NCBI GenBank assembly: GCA_934229785.1
Contig: CAKQEA010000012.1
Location: 1 to 52,875 of the forward strand
Direction of reading: 5' to 3'
Source: an uncultured Anaeroplasmataceae bacterium
GTDB taxonomy: Bacteria; Bacillota_I; Bacilli_A; Acholeplasmatales; Anaeroplasmataceae
Length of the DNA: 52,875 nt
Both the position numbers and the translations under genes were made by a program. Below the pieces are notes generated by a model. That model had not been told where the DNA came from and did no database searches. It saw only the letters and a list, made by a program, of their open reading frames with translations. Positions 45,836 to 52,875 of the stretch are shown piece by piece. The stretch's first letter is position 1; each line of letters starts with the position of its first letter.

Positions 45836-47404
45836 TTAATTATGCTCCTTAAATAACTTATATTCAATCGAATCTATTAAAGCTTTAAAGCTTGCCTCAA
45901 TAATATCCTTTGATACTCCAACAGTTGACCATGTATTTTGACCATCTGTTGATTCAATAATAACTCTGGTTTTAGCTGCAGTTGCTGATTCTTTTCCATC
46001 TAAAATTCTAACCTTATAATCAGAAAGATAAACCTCATTTAAAACAGGATAAAACCTACCTATTGCCTTTCTTAAGGCCTTATTTAAAGCATCTACTGGT
46101 CCATTCCCATTTGCTGCTGTAACCTCTTCTTCATCATTAACAATAACCTTAATTATTGCAGAAGCTGAAAAGATATTTTCAACTGATGGTCCCTCACCAA
46201 TTGTTTTAAAATTTTCAACCTCAAAAAAAGGTATAAAATTATTCAATGTTTTGTGAACAATAAGTTCAAATGAAGCATCAGCACCTTCAAATTGATATCC
46301 TTTAAATTCCAAATCCTTAATAATTGAAATAATTGAATTTAATCTTGAATCATTTTTTTCAATATTTGGATATATTTTATTAATTTTAGCTAAAACTGTT
46401 GATTTACCAGAAACCTCACTAATTAAAAATTTTCTTTCATTTCCTACTGATTCAGGTGATATATGTTCAAATGATTTTGAATTTTTATAAACCCCATCAA
46501 TGTGCATACCTGCCTTATGTGCGAAAGCACTATCTCCAACATATGGCATATTTTCTTCAAGCTTAAAATTTGATATTTCTGCTATTTTCTTTGCAACTAA
46601 AGTCAAATTCTTAATACCACCACAAGGTAAACAGCTATATTCTCTTTTTAACTCTAGATTAGCAATGATTGCTGATAAATTAGCATTGCCACAACGTTCT
46701 CCATATCCTAAAAATGTTCCCTGAACCTGACTACATCCCTTTAAAACTGCCACAACACTATTAGCTACTGCCATACCTGAATCGTTATGGGCATGAATTC
46801 CTATAGGTATGTTAACCTTGTTTTTCACATAATCTACAATTTCCATTATTTCATCAGGAAAGCATCCACCATTAGTGTCACATAAAATTAAACACTCAGC
46901 TCCAGCATCCCTCGCGCATATTAGGGTTTCTATAGCATATTTTCTATTTGCTTTAAAACCATCAAAAAAATGCTCTGCATCAAAAAAAACATGTTTATTT
47001 TTTCCCTTTAAATAGGAAATTGTATCATAAATCATCTTTAGATTTTCTTCTTTTGTTGTATTAATAATATTTTCAACATGAAAATCCCATGACTTACCAA
47101 ATATACAAACATAATCTGTATTTGCTTCGAGTAAGGCATTTACATTAAAATCAGTTAAAACATCACTATTACACCTTCTTGTACTACCAAAGGCTACTAG
47201 CTTTGAGTGTTTTAGATTTAGTTTTTTCGCTTCTTTGAAAAATTCTAAATCCTTTTGATTAGATCCAGGATTTCCAGCTTCTATAAAATCAATTCCAAGT
47301 TCATCTAAGGCCTTAGTTATTTTTATTTTATCAGTTACTAAAAAGCTAATCCCTTCTGCTTGAGCACCATCACGTAATGTTGAATCAAAAATATTTACTT
47401 TCAA
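45836..47404 (-). CDS. cimA: (R)-citramalate synthase
   Basis: 522 residues. Condenses pyruvate and acetyl-CoA to citramalate, giving 2-oxobutyrate for isoleucine without threonine deaminase. [15 protein letters not shown] near the N-terminus, [13 protein letters not shown] and [16 protein letters not shown] (metal His pair) are of the TIGR00977 citramalate-synthase kind rather than LeuA or homocitrate synthase. A LeuA_dimer-type regulatory domain lies at about 390-522. The frame is open to 47461, but the TTG at 47404 has a G6 ribosome binding site nine bases before it and the conserved N-terminus begins right there; I prefer it. Confidence 0.92.
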   Translation of the reverse strand: MKVNIFDSTLRDGAQAEGISFLVTDKIKITKALDELGIDFIEAGNPGSNQKDLEFFKEAKKLNLKHSKLVAFGSTRRCNSDVLTDFNVNALLEANTDYVCIFGKSWDFHVENIINTTKEENLKMIYDTISYLKGKNKHVFFDAEHFFDGFKANRKYAIETLICARDAGAECLILCDTNGGCFPDEIMEIVDYVKNKVNIPIGIHAHNDSGMAVANSVVAVLKGCSQVQGTFLGYGERCGNANLSAIIANLELKREYSCLPCGGIKNLTLVAKKIAEISNFKLEENMPYVGDSAFAHKAGMHIDGVYKNSKSFEHISPESVGNERKFLISEVSGKSTVLAKINKIYPNIEKNDSRLNSIISIIKDLEFKGYQFEGADASFELIVHKTLNNFIPFFEVENFKTIGEGPSVENIFSASAIIKVIVNDEEEVTAANGNGPVDALNKALRKAIGRFYPVLNEVYLSDYKVRILDGKESATAAKTRVIIESTDGQNTWSTVGVSKDIIEASFKALIDSIEYKLFKEHN

Positions 47405-47436
47405 AGAAATTTGCCCCCCATCTATATAATAAAAGA

Positions 47437-47459
47437 GGGAAACAAGAAACCTTGCTCCC
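47437..47459 (-). terminator. possible internal attenuator between ilvC and cimA
   Basis: GGGAGCAAG and CTTG-TTTCCC on the minus strand form a hairpin with one bulge and a 4-base loop, followed by TCTTTTATT. The U-tract is weak, so only part of the transcripts would stop. That would make less of cimA and the leu genes than of ilvN and ilvC. Confidence 0.4.
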
Positions 47460-47507
47460 AAATTTAAGATTATCCTTTAAAACTTATACTATAAATTAAT
47501 TGTTATA

Positions 47508-48554
<1,047 letters not shown>

Positions 48555-49049
48555 TTATTTTTTTAAAATACTATCGCCTCTTGAAATAGCTGTTACTCCT
48601 GTCCTAATTACTTCTTTTATTCCAAACTCATTTAGCATAGATATCATTGCAGAAACCTTACCATCATCACCAGTAACTTCTAAAATCATTGATGTAGAAG
48701 TGATATCAACAACATGAGCTCTAAAAACATTAGCAATCTCTAAAATTCTAGTTCTTTTTGAGTTTGATGAATCAAGCTTAATTAAAGCAAGCTCTCGTTT
48801 AACTAATGAATCTTCATCACATTCATCTATTGCAATCACATCCATAAGCTTAGCTAATTGATTTTTAATTTGTAAAAAAATATCATTTTCACACTCAACA
48901 ACTATTGTCATACGAGAAATTTTTTTATCTTCTGTAGTTCCAACAGATAAGCTTTCAATACTAAATCCCCTTCGACTAAAAAGCCCTGCAACTCTTGATA
49001 AGACTCCCATATGATTATTAACTAGTACAGATAATGTATGTTTTGCCAC
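48555..49049 (-). CDS. ilvN: acetolactate synthase small (regulatory) subunit
   Basis: 164 residues. ACT domain at about 4-75 (LSVLVNNHMGVLSRVAGLFSRRGF, split here as two parts of one motif; SLSVGTTED) that binds valine for feedback. A second ACT-like part at about 80-160 (RELALIKLD, MILEVTGDDGKVSAMI) completes the regulatory subunit. It activates IlvB. First gene of the operon. The start is GTG at 49049 with AAGGAAGGGTGGG upstream; an ATG would fall inside the conserved domain. Confidence 0.95.
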   Translation of the reverse strand: MAKHTLSVLVNNHMGVLSRVAGLFSRRGFSIESLSVGTTEDKKISRMTIVVECENDIFLQIKNQLAKLMDVIAIDECDEDSLVKRELALIKLDSSNSKRTRILEIANVFRAHVVDITSTSMILEVTGDDGKVSAMISMLNEFGIKEVIRTGVTAISRGDSILKK

Positions 49050-49129
49050 TAAAACCCACCCTTCCTTTTTAAATTTAAATATTAAATTATTAATTATAAC
49101 TTAATCATTCAAATTTTGTTATTGTTTAT

Positions 49130-49157
49130 ATTATAACACTTGAAAACTAATTGTCAA
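49130..49157 (-). promoter_or_regulatory. strong sigma-A promoter of the branched-chain operon
   Basis: Minus strand: TTGACA (49152-49157), a 16-base spacer and TATAAT (49130-49135), 81 bases before the ilvN GTG. The leader between carries no T-box consensus and no run of Leu, Ile or Val codons, so control is probably at initiation. Confidence 0.8.
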
Positions 49158-49242
49158 CGAAAAAAACGTCATTCTTTCGAACAACGTTTAGACTTATTTT
49201 TCGTTTATAGAATATTATTTCATTTTCGAATAATATTTCGAA
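49156..49242. promoter_or_regulatory. palindrome cluster upstream of the ilvN promoter
   Basis: AACGAAAAA (49156-49164) and TTTTTCGTT (49197-49205) are exact inverted copies starting at the -35 box. AAACGT/ACGTTT (49164-49169, 49184-49189) lies inside. AATATTATT (49211-49219) and AATAATATT (49229-49237) form another. The palindrome TTCGAA occurs at 49176, 49225 and 49237. Such a cluster suggests a repressor or activator site for the operon. A CodY-type box is not clearly matched. Confidence 0.45.
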
Positions 49243-49272
49243 TTAAATATTGACTTTATTTTTTAAATATTC

Positions 49273-49299
49273 AAAAAAAGAATAAAATTCATTTTTATT
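49273..49299 (-). terminator. weak terminator after the Smr-like gene
   Basis: AATAAAA (49281-49287) and TTTTATT (49293-49299) pair around a short loop, and the minus strand continues into a T7 run (49273-49279). The stem is all A-T, so the call is tentative. It would end the 49333-51318 unit. Confidence 0.4.
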
Positions 49300-49332
49300 A
49301 AAATAATTATGAAATATTTTTTATAAAATTAA

Positions 49333-49662
49333 TTACAAAACAATATACACACAACCAGCATTCCTTTTATTCTTTTCCTCACATGGAATAATTTGACTAT
49401 ATTTAAAGCTTTGATATTTACTAGAAAATATATCTAAATCATTACCAAAAATAAAATCCTTAATTTTATTTTGATTTTTCAATAAAATAAGCTCATTTTC
49501 AACCGCATTTTTTATTTTATGGGTTTTACCTGTGCTACCATATCCTACTATTATACATAATAACTTTTCTTTTGCCTTTCTGCACATATCAATAGATTTT
49601 GCTAAATCATATAATGCAGTATTAACATTTTCGTTATTTGAATGTATATCCCTCGTAAACAT
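49333..49662 (-). CDS. small Smr-like domain protein
   Basis: 109 residues. The pattern DIHSNN at the start, a helix, then LLCIIVGYGSTGKTHKIKNAV (shown as one motif), IKDFIFGND and a closing strand GCVYIVL follow the MutS2 C-terminal Smr fold, in which an Asp-x-His and the Gly-rich HGxG loop act in nucleic-acid nicking. Here the loop reads GYGSTGK, lacking the His. Nuclease activity is therefore doubtful. Ribosome binding site GAGGAGAT lies just before its ATG, two bases from the aminopeptidase gene's stop. Last gene of a three-gene unit. Confidence 0.5.
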   Translation of the reverse strand: MFTRDIHSNNENVNTALYDLAKSIDMCRKAKEKLLCIIVGYGSTGKTHKIKNAVENELILLKNQNKIKDFIFGNDLDIFSSKYQSFKYSQIIPCEEKNKRNAGCVYIVL

Positions 49663-49664
49663 AT

Positions 49665-50732
49665 TTATATCTCCTCGATTACAAATCTACCATTTTTCAT
49701 AATTAAATATTTTTTGTTAAAGTTTTCACCATACACAAGCATTTTTTTAGTTCCAAAACAAATATCAAAATGATAATTACAATTATTTATTTTATTAATT
49801 TCAGTAATTCCATATTTATAAGCTTTTCCTAAAGCTAGATGAGGTGAACAATTTTCATCTAAAATGGTATTTAGATAACAAAAATCTACATATTCTGATA
49901 AGGCAATTTCTCCACATCTATTCATTCCATTTTTTTTAATTATATTATCAACATTTGAATCAATTACTAAGCCATCATGAAACTTTAAATAAATATTATC
50001 AATTAAATTACCTTTATAATTCATTGTTCTATTAGCTAAAATATAACCATTAATGCTCATTTTATTTGGAGCTGTATATATTTCAAGACATGGTACATTA
50101 GGCTCAAATAAAATATTATCACAAACTTGTTTTTTTCCTTGAAATAAAAAATTATTTGTTAATTCAAATTCAATATTAGAAAAATCATCAATAAAAATAA
50201 GTTTTTTTAGCTTTAATTTATTAATTTCTTCTAAATAATTATTTTCTATAAAACTTAAATTTATTATTTTATCTAACAATTCATCTTCACTGATTTTAAG
50301 CTTTTGAGCCCAATAAGGGTTGGGAAATGAACAAATGGTAAATCTACCTTTTAAATTAGAGAAATATTCCTCTACAAACCTTAGGCTAGAAATCTTATCC
50401 TTATATACTTCTATAGTTTTATCGTCAAGTACCATTTTAGGTAAAAATGGAGAATTTATTTTTATTCTTACAAATTTTTTATTAATTAATTTTTTATATC
50501 TTTCAACTTCATTTTTTATATATAGATTACAATTAAGCGATATAGTATCTTCTAAACATTTACCATCCGTGTATTTGATAAAAATTAAGCTTGCCCCTTT
50601 TTTGAGACAAGCTTCTTCTAAGAGCTTATTATATTTTTTTAAATAAACACTTGTTATTATTTCAACTATATCAAACTTTTGAACATTTAAACCCTTTGTA
50701 ACTATATAATCTATATAATTATTTATTTTCAT
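49665..50732 (-). CDS. M29-family aminopeptidase (AmpS/aminopeptidase T-like), short
   Basis: 355 residues, a metal aminopeptidase acting in the cytoplasm. The C-terminal catalytic half keeps the family residues: FEPNVPCLEIYTAP (the Glu-containing metal motif), KGNLIDNIYLKFHDGLV, CGEIALSEY, ENCSPHLALGKAYKYG with the metal His and Tyr, and YHFDICFG with the second His and Asp. The N-terminal half is shorter and more diverged than in the usual 410-residue enzyme. It overlaps the end of the kinase gene by 14 bases, with a weak ribosome binding site, so it is likely translationally coupled. Confidence 0.8.
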   Translation of the reverse strand: MKINNYIDYIVTKGLNVQKFDIVEIITSVYLKKYNKLLEEACLKKGASLIFIKYTDGKCLEDTISLNCNLYIKNEVERYKKLINKKFVRIKINSPFLPKMVLDDKTIEVYKDKISSLRFVEEYFSNLKGRFTICSFPNPYWAQKLKISEDELLDKIINLSFIENNYLEEINKLKLKKLIFIDDFSNIEFELTNNFLFQGKKQVCDNILFEPNVPCLEIYTAPNKMSINGYILANRTMNYKGNLIDNIYLKFHDGLVIDSNVDNIIKKNGMNRCGEIALSEYVDFCYLNTILDENCSPHLALGKAYKYGITEINKINNCNYHFDICFGTKKMLVYGENFNKKYLIMKNGRFVIEEI

Positions 50733-51318
50733 CTAAATGGAAACGAGCCTTAACATAACCTGCTATTGCATCAACGCATTCATCAATTCCAATTTTTGAG
50801 TTAATACATAAATCATAGTTACGAGCTTTACCCCAGTCACGGTCTGTGTAGAAGCTATAATAACCCTTTCTTTTTTTATCCATTTTTAAGATTTGAGATT
50901 CTGCCTTTTGAGGATTCAATCCATAATATTTAACAGCACGTTCAATTTTTTCATCCATTGGAGCACAAACAAAGATATTACATACATTAGAATTATCCTT
51001 TAAAACATAATCTGCACATCTACCAACAATGACACAAGATTCATTTTCAGCAATTTTTTTAATAGCATCAAATTGAGCCAAGAAAACTCTTTGACCTAAA
51101 GACATATCATATGAGTAAATACCCATACCGTTAACTAAAAAGCCATCTTTCTTTTCGTCATAATTTTTAAACACAGCCTCTGATAAACCTGATTCTTGAG
51201 CTGCCTTTGCTAATAGCTCATTATCATAAAATGAAATACCTAATTTTTCGGCAAGAAGTTTTCCAATAAATCTACCTCCACTTCCATACTCACGTCCTAT
51301 TGTAACAACATATTTCAT
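50719..51318 (-). CDS. cytidylate-kinase-like P-loop protein
   Basis: 199 residues. The P-loop is GREYGSGGRFIGKLLAEKLG (about 8-27), of the AAA_26 cytidylate-kinase-like family, followed by YDNELLAKAAQESGLS and a lid region with DKKRKGYYSFYTDRDWG. Such proteins are widespread in anaerobic Bacillota and usually of unknown substrate; the true CMP kinase is normally a separate, longer gene. The frame opens at 51327, but AAAGGA lies nine bases before the ATG at 51318, so that start is preferred. First gene of the unit with the aminopeptidase and Smr-like genes. Confidence 0.85.
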   Translation of the reverse strand: MKYVVTIGREYGSGGRFIGKLLAEKLGISFYDNELLAKAAQESGLSEAVFKNYDEKKDGFLVNGMGIYSYDMSLGQRVFLAQFDAIKKIAENESCVIVGRCADYVLKDNSNVCNIFVCAPMDEKIERAVKYYGLNPQKAESQILKMDKKRKGYYSFYTDRDWGKARNYDLCINSKIGIDECVDAIAGYVKARFHLDENK

Positions 51319-51389
51319 ATTAATCATTCCTTTCTAATCGCTTTATCTACTAATATTATAGCATATTTTAAAAAAAATTTAACTCAAGA

Positions 51390-51412
51390 AAAAAATTCTT
51401 TAAAAGAATTTT
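51390..51412 (-). terminator. terminator of the fur-exporter unit
   Basis: AAAATTCTTT (51392-51401) pairs with AAAGAATTTT (51403-51412), and the minus strand ends in a T-rich tract. It lies 14 bases after the exporter's stop codon. Confidence 0.55.
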
Positions 51413-51425
51413 CAATTAAAGAATT

Positions 51426-52283
51426 TTAAAATAAGCTCGTTATTGTTATTATAATATATCCGAGTACAACTGAAGTAATTAATAAATAACCCTCTAATAT
51501 TAAAATTGATTTCCAAGATTTTTTATTTTTTAATAAATAAACTAATCCTAAACCTGCATTCATACATAATCCTGTAAATAATGCTCCAAAAGGAATACCA
51601 CCAGAAATAAAAACCTCACATAATAAAACAGAGGAAGCACAATTTGGTATAATACCAATTATGGCTGCAAAAATTGGTGTTAAATAAGGGTTTGTTGACA
51701 AAAAGCTAACAATGTTATTTTCACCAATAAAATAAACGATTAGTGAAAATATTATGTTTACGATAAGAACATAAATAAATATTTTTAAAGAATGAAGTAA
51801 GGGATGAACTAGATGTGTCATCAATTTTGAAGTTTCATGATCTATTTCATGGTGACAACAGCCAATATGAATTTCTTCTTCATCAATTTCTATTTCTTCT
51901 TTTTTATTCTTAACAATTAAATCTAATAGGTATCCAAATCCAAATCCAAAAATTATTTTCATTAGTAGTAAAGGAATAACATATATTGCCTTATTAATAT
52001 CTGAGATTAATATAGGTAATGCCTCATCGCTACAAGCAAAAAATACAGCAAACAAAGTACCAATTGTTATATGCTCCTTTAAATATAAATCAGAAGCAAC
52101 AACACTAATACCACATTGAGGAATTAATCCTGCTGCAGCACCAATGATTGGAGATACTCTCTTATGATGCTGAAGTAAATGAGATATTTTATCTTCAAAG
52201 AAAGATAAAATAAAATATATAATAAATGAAAAGCCCAATACCTTTAAGCTATCTAACAATGCATCAATTAATAAATCTAGCAT
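51426..52283 (-). CDS. predicted heavy-metal exporter, ArsP_2 / putative manganese transporter type
   Basis: 285 residues with eight or more membrane spans in two half-repeats (SPIIGAAAGLIPQCGISVVAS near 45 and TPIFAAIIGIIPNCASSVLL near 205), each with a P-x-C-x-S motif in the membrane. The long cytoplasmic loop in the middle (about 130-160) is acidic and holds Cys and His residues (EEEIHIGCCHHEIDHE), a likely metal-binding site. The family is annotated as a 10-span heavy-metal exporter; the metal is not known. The ATG at 52283 overlaps the fur stop and has AAGGAG 11 bases before it, while the GTG at 52295 lies inside that site, so I use the ATG. Confidence 0.8.
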   Translation of the reverse strand: MLDLLIDALLDSLKVLGFSFIIYFILSFFEDKISHLLQHHKRVSPIIGAAAGLIPQCGISVVASDLYLKEHITIGTLFAVFFACSDEALPILISDINKAIYVIPLLLMKIIFGFGFGYLLDLIVKNKKEEIEIDEEEIHIGCCHHEIDHETSKLMTHLVHPLLHSLKIFIYVLIVNIIFSLIVYFIGENNIVSFLSTNPYLTPIFAAIIGIIPNCASSVLLCEVFISGGIPFGALFTGLCMNAGLGLVYLLKNKKSWKSILILEGYLLITSVVLGYIIITITSLF

Positions 52284-52660
52284 AATTTCTGACACTCCTT
52301 ACAAATACCTAAAATTGAAGTAGCATATTGATCTATTAAAAAACCATGTTCTTTATAAATATGATTAATAAACATATTCGCATCCATACATTTTAAATGA
52401 ATAATATTACCACATTTAACACAACGTAAATGAAGATGATTTTTACATTCGCAAGAATATTGATATTCATACCCACCAGCTTCTTCATTATATGTCTTCC
52501 TAATAAGTTTTTCTTCCTCTAAAGCCTTTAATTGCCTATAAACTGTTGCTTTATTCATTGTATTCTTTAAATTATCAACAAGATAGGTTGCCGAAAAAAC
52601 TGAATCCTTATTTTGCTCAAATAAATCAATTAATTGCTTTTTATGATTTGTACTATACAT
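52277..52660 (-). CDS. Fur-family metal-responsive repressor
   Basis: 127 residues. The winged helix is at about 1-75 (QNKDSVFSATYLVDNL, MNKATVYRQLKALEEEKLI). The metal-binding and dimer part has CECKNHLHLRCVKCG, IIHLKC and the closing CKECQKLC; the two Cys-x-x-Cys pairs make the structural zinc site. The His-rich HLHL motif is Zur/Fur-like and no PerR-type Asp/His set stands out, so the signal is probably zinc or another divalent metal. It is co-transcribed with the exporter, and its promoter carries a matching palindrome pair. An upstream TTG (52675) is rejected because GAGG lies nine bases before the ATG at 52660. Confidence 0.88.
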   Translation of the reverse strand: MYSTNHKKQLIDLFEQNKDSVFSATYLVDNLKNTMNKATVYRQLKALEEEKLIRKTYNEEAGGYEYQYSCECKNHLHLRCVKCGNIIHLKCMDANMFINHIYKEHGFLIDQYATSILGICKECQKLC

Positions 52661-52679
52661 TAAAATGCACCTCAATAAT

Positions 52680-52754
52680 AATTAAACTTGCAACTCGGTC
52701 GCATTTGCAACTTAGTCGCAAGTTTAATTATACTAAAATTTTAATGTAAGTCAA
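52680..52754 (-). promoter_or_regulatory. fur-exporter promoter with twin palindromic operator
   Basis: On the minus strand TTGACT (52749-52754), a 16-base spacer and TATAAT (52727-52732). Directly downstream come two copies of TGCAACTnnGTCGCA (52689-52703 and 52706-52720), each an imperfect palindrome, 17 bases apart. The whole block is flanked by AATTAAACTTGC and its exact inverse at 52680-52691 and 52718-52729. A dimer pair bound there would block transcription start, so autoregulation is expected. Confidence 0.7.
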
Positions 52755-52764
52755 GAAAAATGTA

Positions 52765-52796
52765 AAAAAAAATAACACTAATATAGTGTCATTTAA
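52765..52796 (-). terminator. terminator of the rRNA unit
   Basis: On the minus strand AATGACACTA and TAGTGTTATT form a hairpin (about 52771-52793) followed by a T-run of eight or more (52763-52771). It lies a few bases after the 5S rRNA end. Confidence 0.75.
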
Positions 52797-52803
52797 ATAT
52801 TCA

Positions 52804-52875
52804 AAGAGAAGCCTGGCAACTACTTACTCTTGCACGATTAAACGTACTACCATCAGCGTAAAAGTGCTTAACTTC
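52804..52875 (-). rRNA. rrf: 5S ribosomal RNA, 3' part, cut by the window end
   Basis: Read on the minus strand the edge sequence gives GAAGTTAAGCAC, then CGCTGATGGTAGTA, GCAAGAGTAAGTAGTTGCC and AGGCTTCTC. These are the conserved landmarks of the 3' two-thirds of 5S rRNA (GAAGTTAAGC, GATGGTAGT, GAGAGTA-like, TTGCCAGGC). About 70 of some 115 bases are in the window and the 5' end lies beyond 52875. The rest of an rRNA operon is presumably to the right. The exact 3' end is uncertain by a few bases. Confidence 0.88.

Noticed and set aside
49050..49332. T-box riboswitch upstream of ilvN
   Set aside because: The transcribed leader is only about 75 bases and has no AGGGTGG-type T-box consensus or specifier stem.
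49333..49662. Bacteriocin or toxin precursor
   Set aside because: No leader peptide or Cys pattern; the Gly-rich loop and strand order fit an Smr-like fold better.

Overview
The window is an AT-rich (roughly 70 % A+T) bacterial chromosome segment. It uses the standard genetic code, with TGA as a normal stop (for example at the end of the 11324..12841 permease). Gene content points to an anaerobic, low-GC member of the Bacillota, probably a gut-type Bacilli/Erysipelotrichia-like lineage: rubrerythrin, Fe-S flavoenzymes of the 2-enoate reductase type, lipoproteins with a Gram-positive style lipobox, strong AGGAGG-type ribosome binding sites, and AraC regulators with a sugar-enzyme-like tail. 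This placement is inference from gene content; no 16S gene is visible.

Layout. (a) 1-690: a terminator, a small membrane protein and a probably frameshifted short gene. (b) 690-4586: two Fe-S/FMN/FAD old-yellow-enzyme family reductases. (c) 4637-14923: a long minus-strand operon for uptake and use of a uronate-type sugar. It encodes an RbsABC-type importer with unusual extensions, a solute-binding lipoprotein, an esterase, a second lipoprotein, a short-chain dehydrogenase and mannonate dehydratase. It is divergent from an AraC-type regulator (15192-17507). (d) 17546-22639: NhaC-type antiporter, two unassigned proteins, rubrerythrin, and a GGDEF gene followed by a decayed Hpt-domain gene. (e) 22811-27012: an iron-complex-type ABC importer with a methyltransferase, interrupted by a TetR regulator. 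(f) 27212-31208: a secreted protein plus a two-permease FtsX/MacB-type ABC system. (g) 31550-37458: a Fic protein with an operator-like repeat array, RlmD, an ABC-F ATPase and a two-domain chromate transporter. (h) 37810-49049: branched-chain amino acid synthesis. Yeast-type LeuA is on the plus strand and converges on the minus-strand order ilvN-ilvC-cimA-leuC-leuD-leuB-ilvD-ilvB. (i) 49333-51318: Smr-like protein, M29 aminopeptidase and a cytidylate-kinase-like protein. (j) 51426-52875: a Fur-family regulator and heavy-metal exporter with a clear operator-promoter, then the 3' part of a 5S rRNA that runs off the right edge.

How parts work together. In (c), the importer and esterase would bring in and de-esterify a uronate compound. 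The dehydrogenase and UxuA would make 2-keto-3-deoxygluconate via mannonate; isomerase, KDG kinase and aldolase are not in the window. In (h), CimA plus LeuCDB would give 2-oxobutyrate from pyruvate and acetyl-CoA, so isoleucine can be made without threonine deaminase, while LeuA starts leucine synthesis with the same LeuCDB enzymes. IlvBN, IlvC and IlvD serve all three pathways. No transaminase gene is present here.

The most unusual items are: matched charged extensions in the sugar importer's ATPase and one permease; a 51-bp tandem array of alternately oriented motifs at the Fic promoter; a nonsense codon in the signal peptide of the secreted protein; an Hpt gene that has lost both its phospho-histidine and its reading frame; and a twin palindromic operator at the Fur gene.
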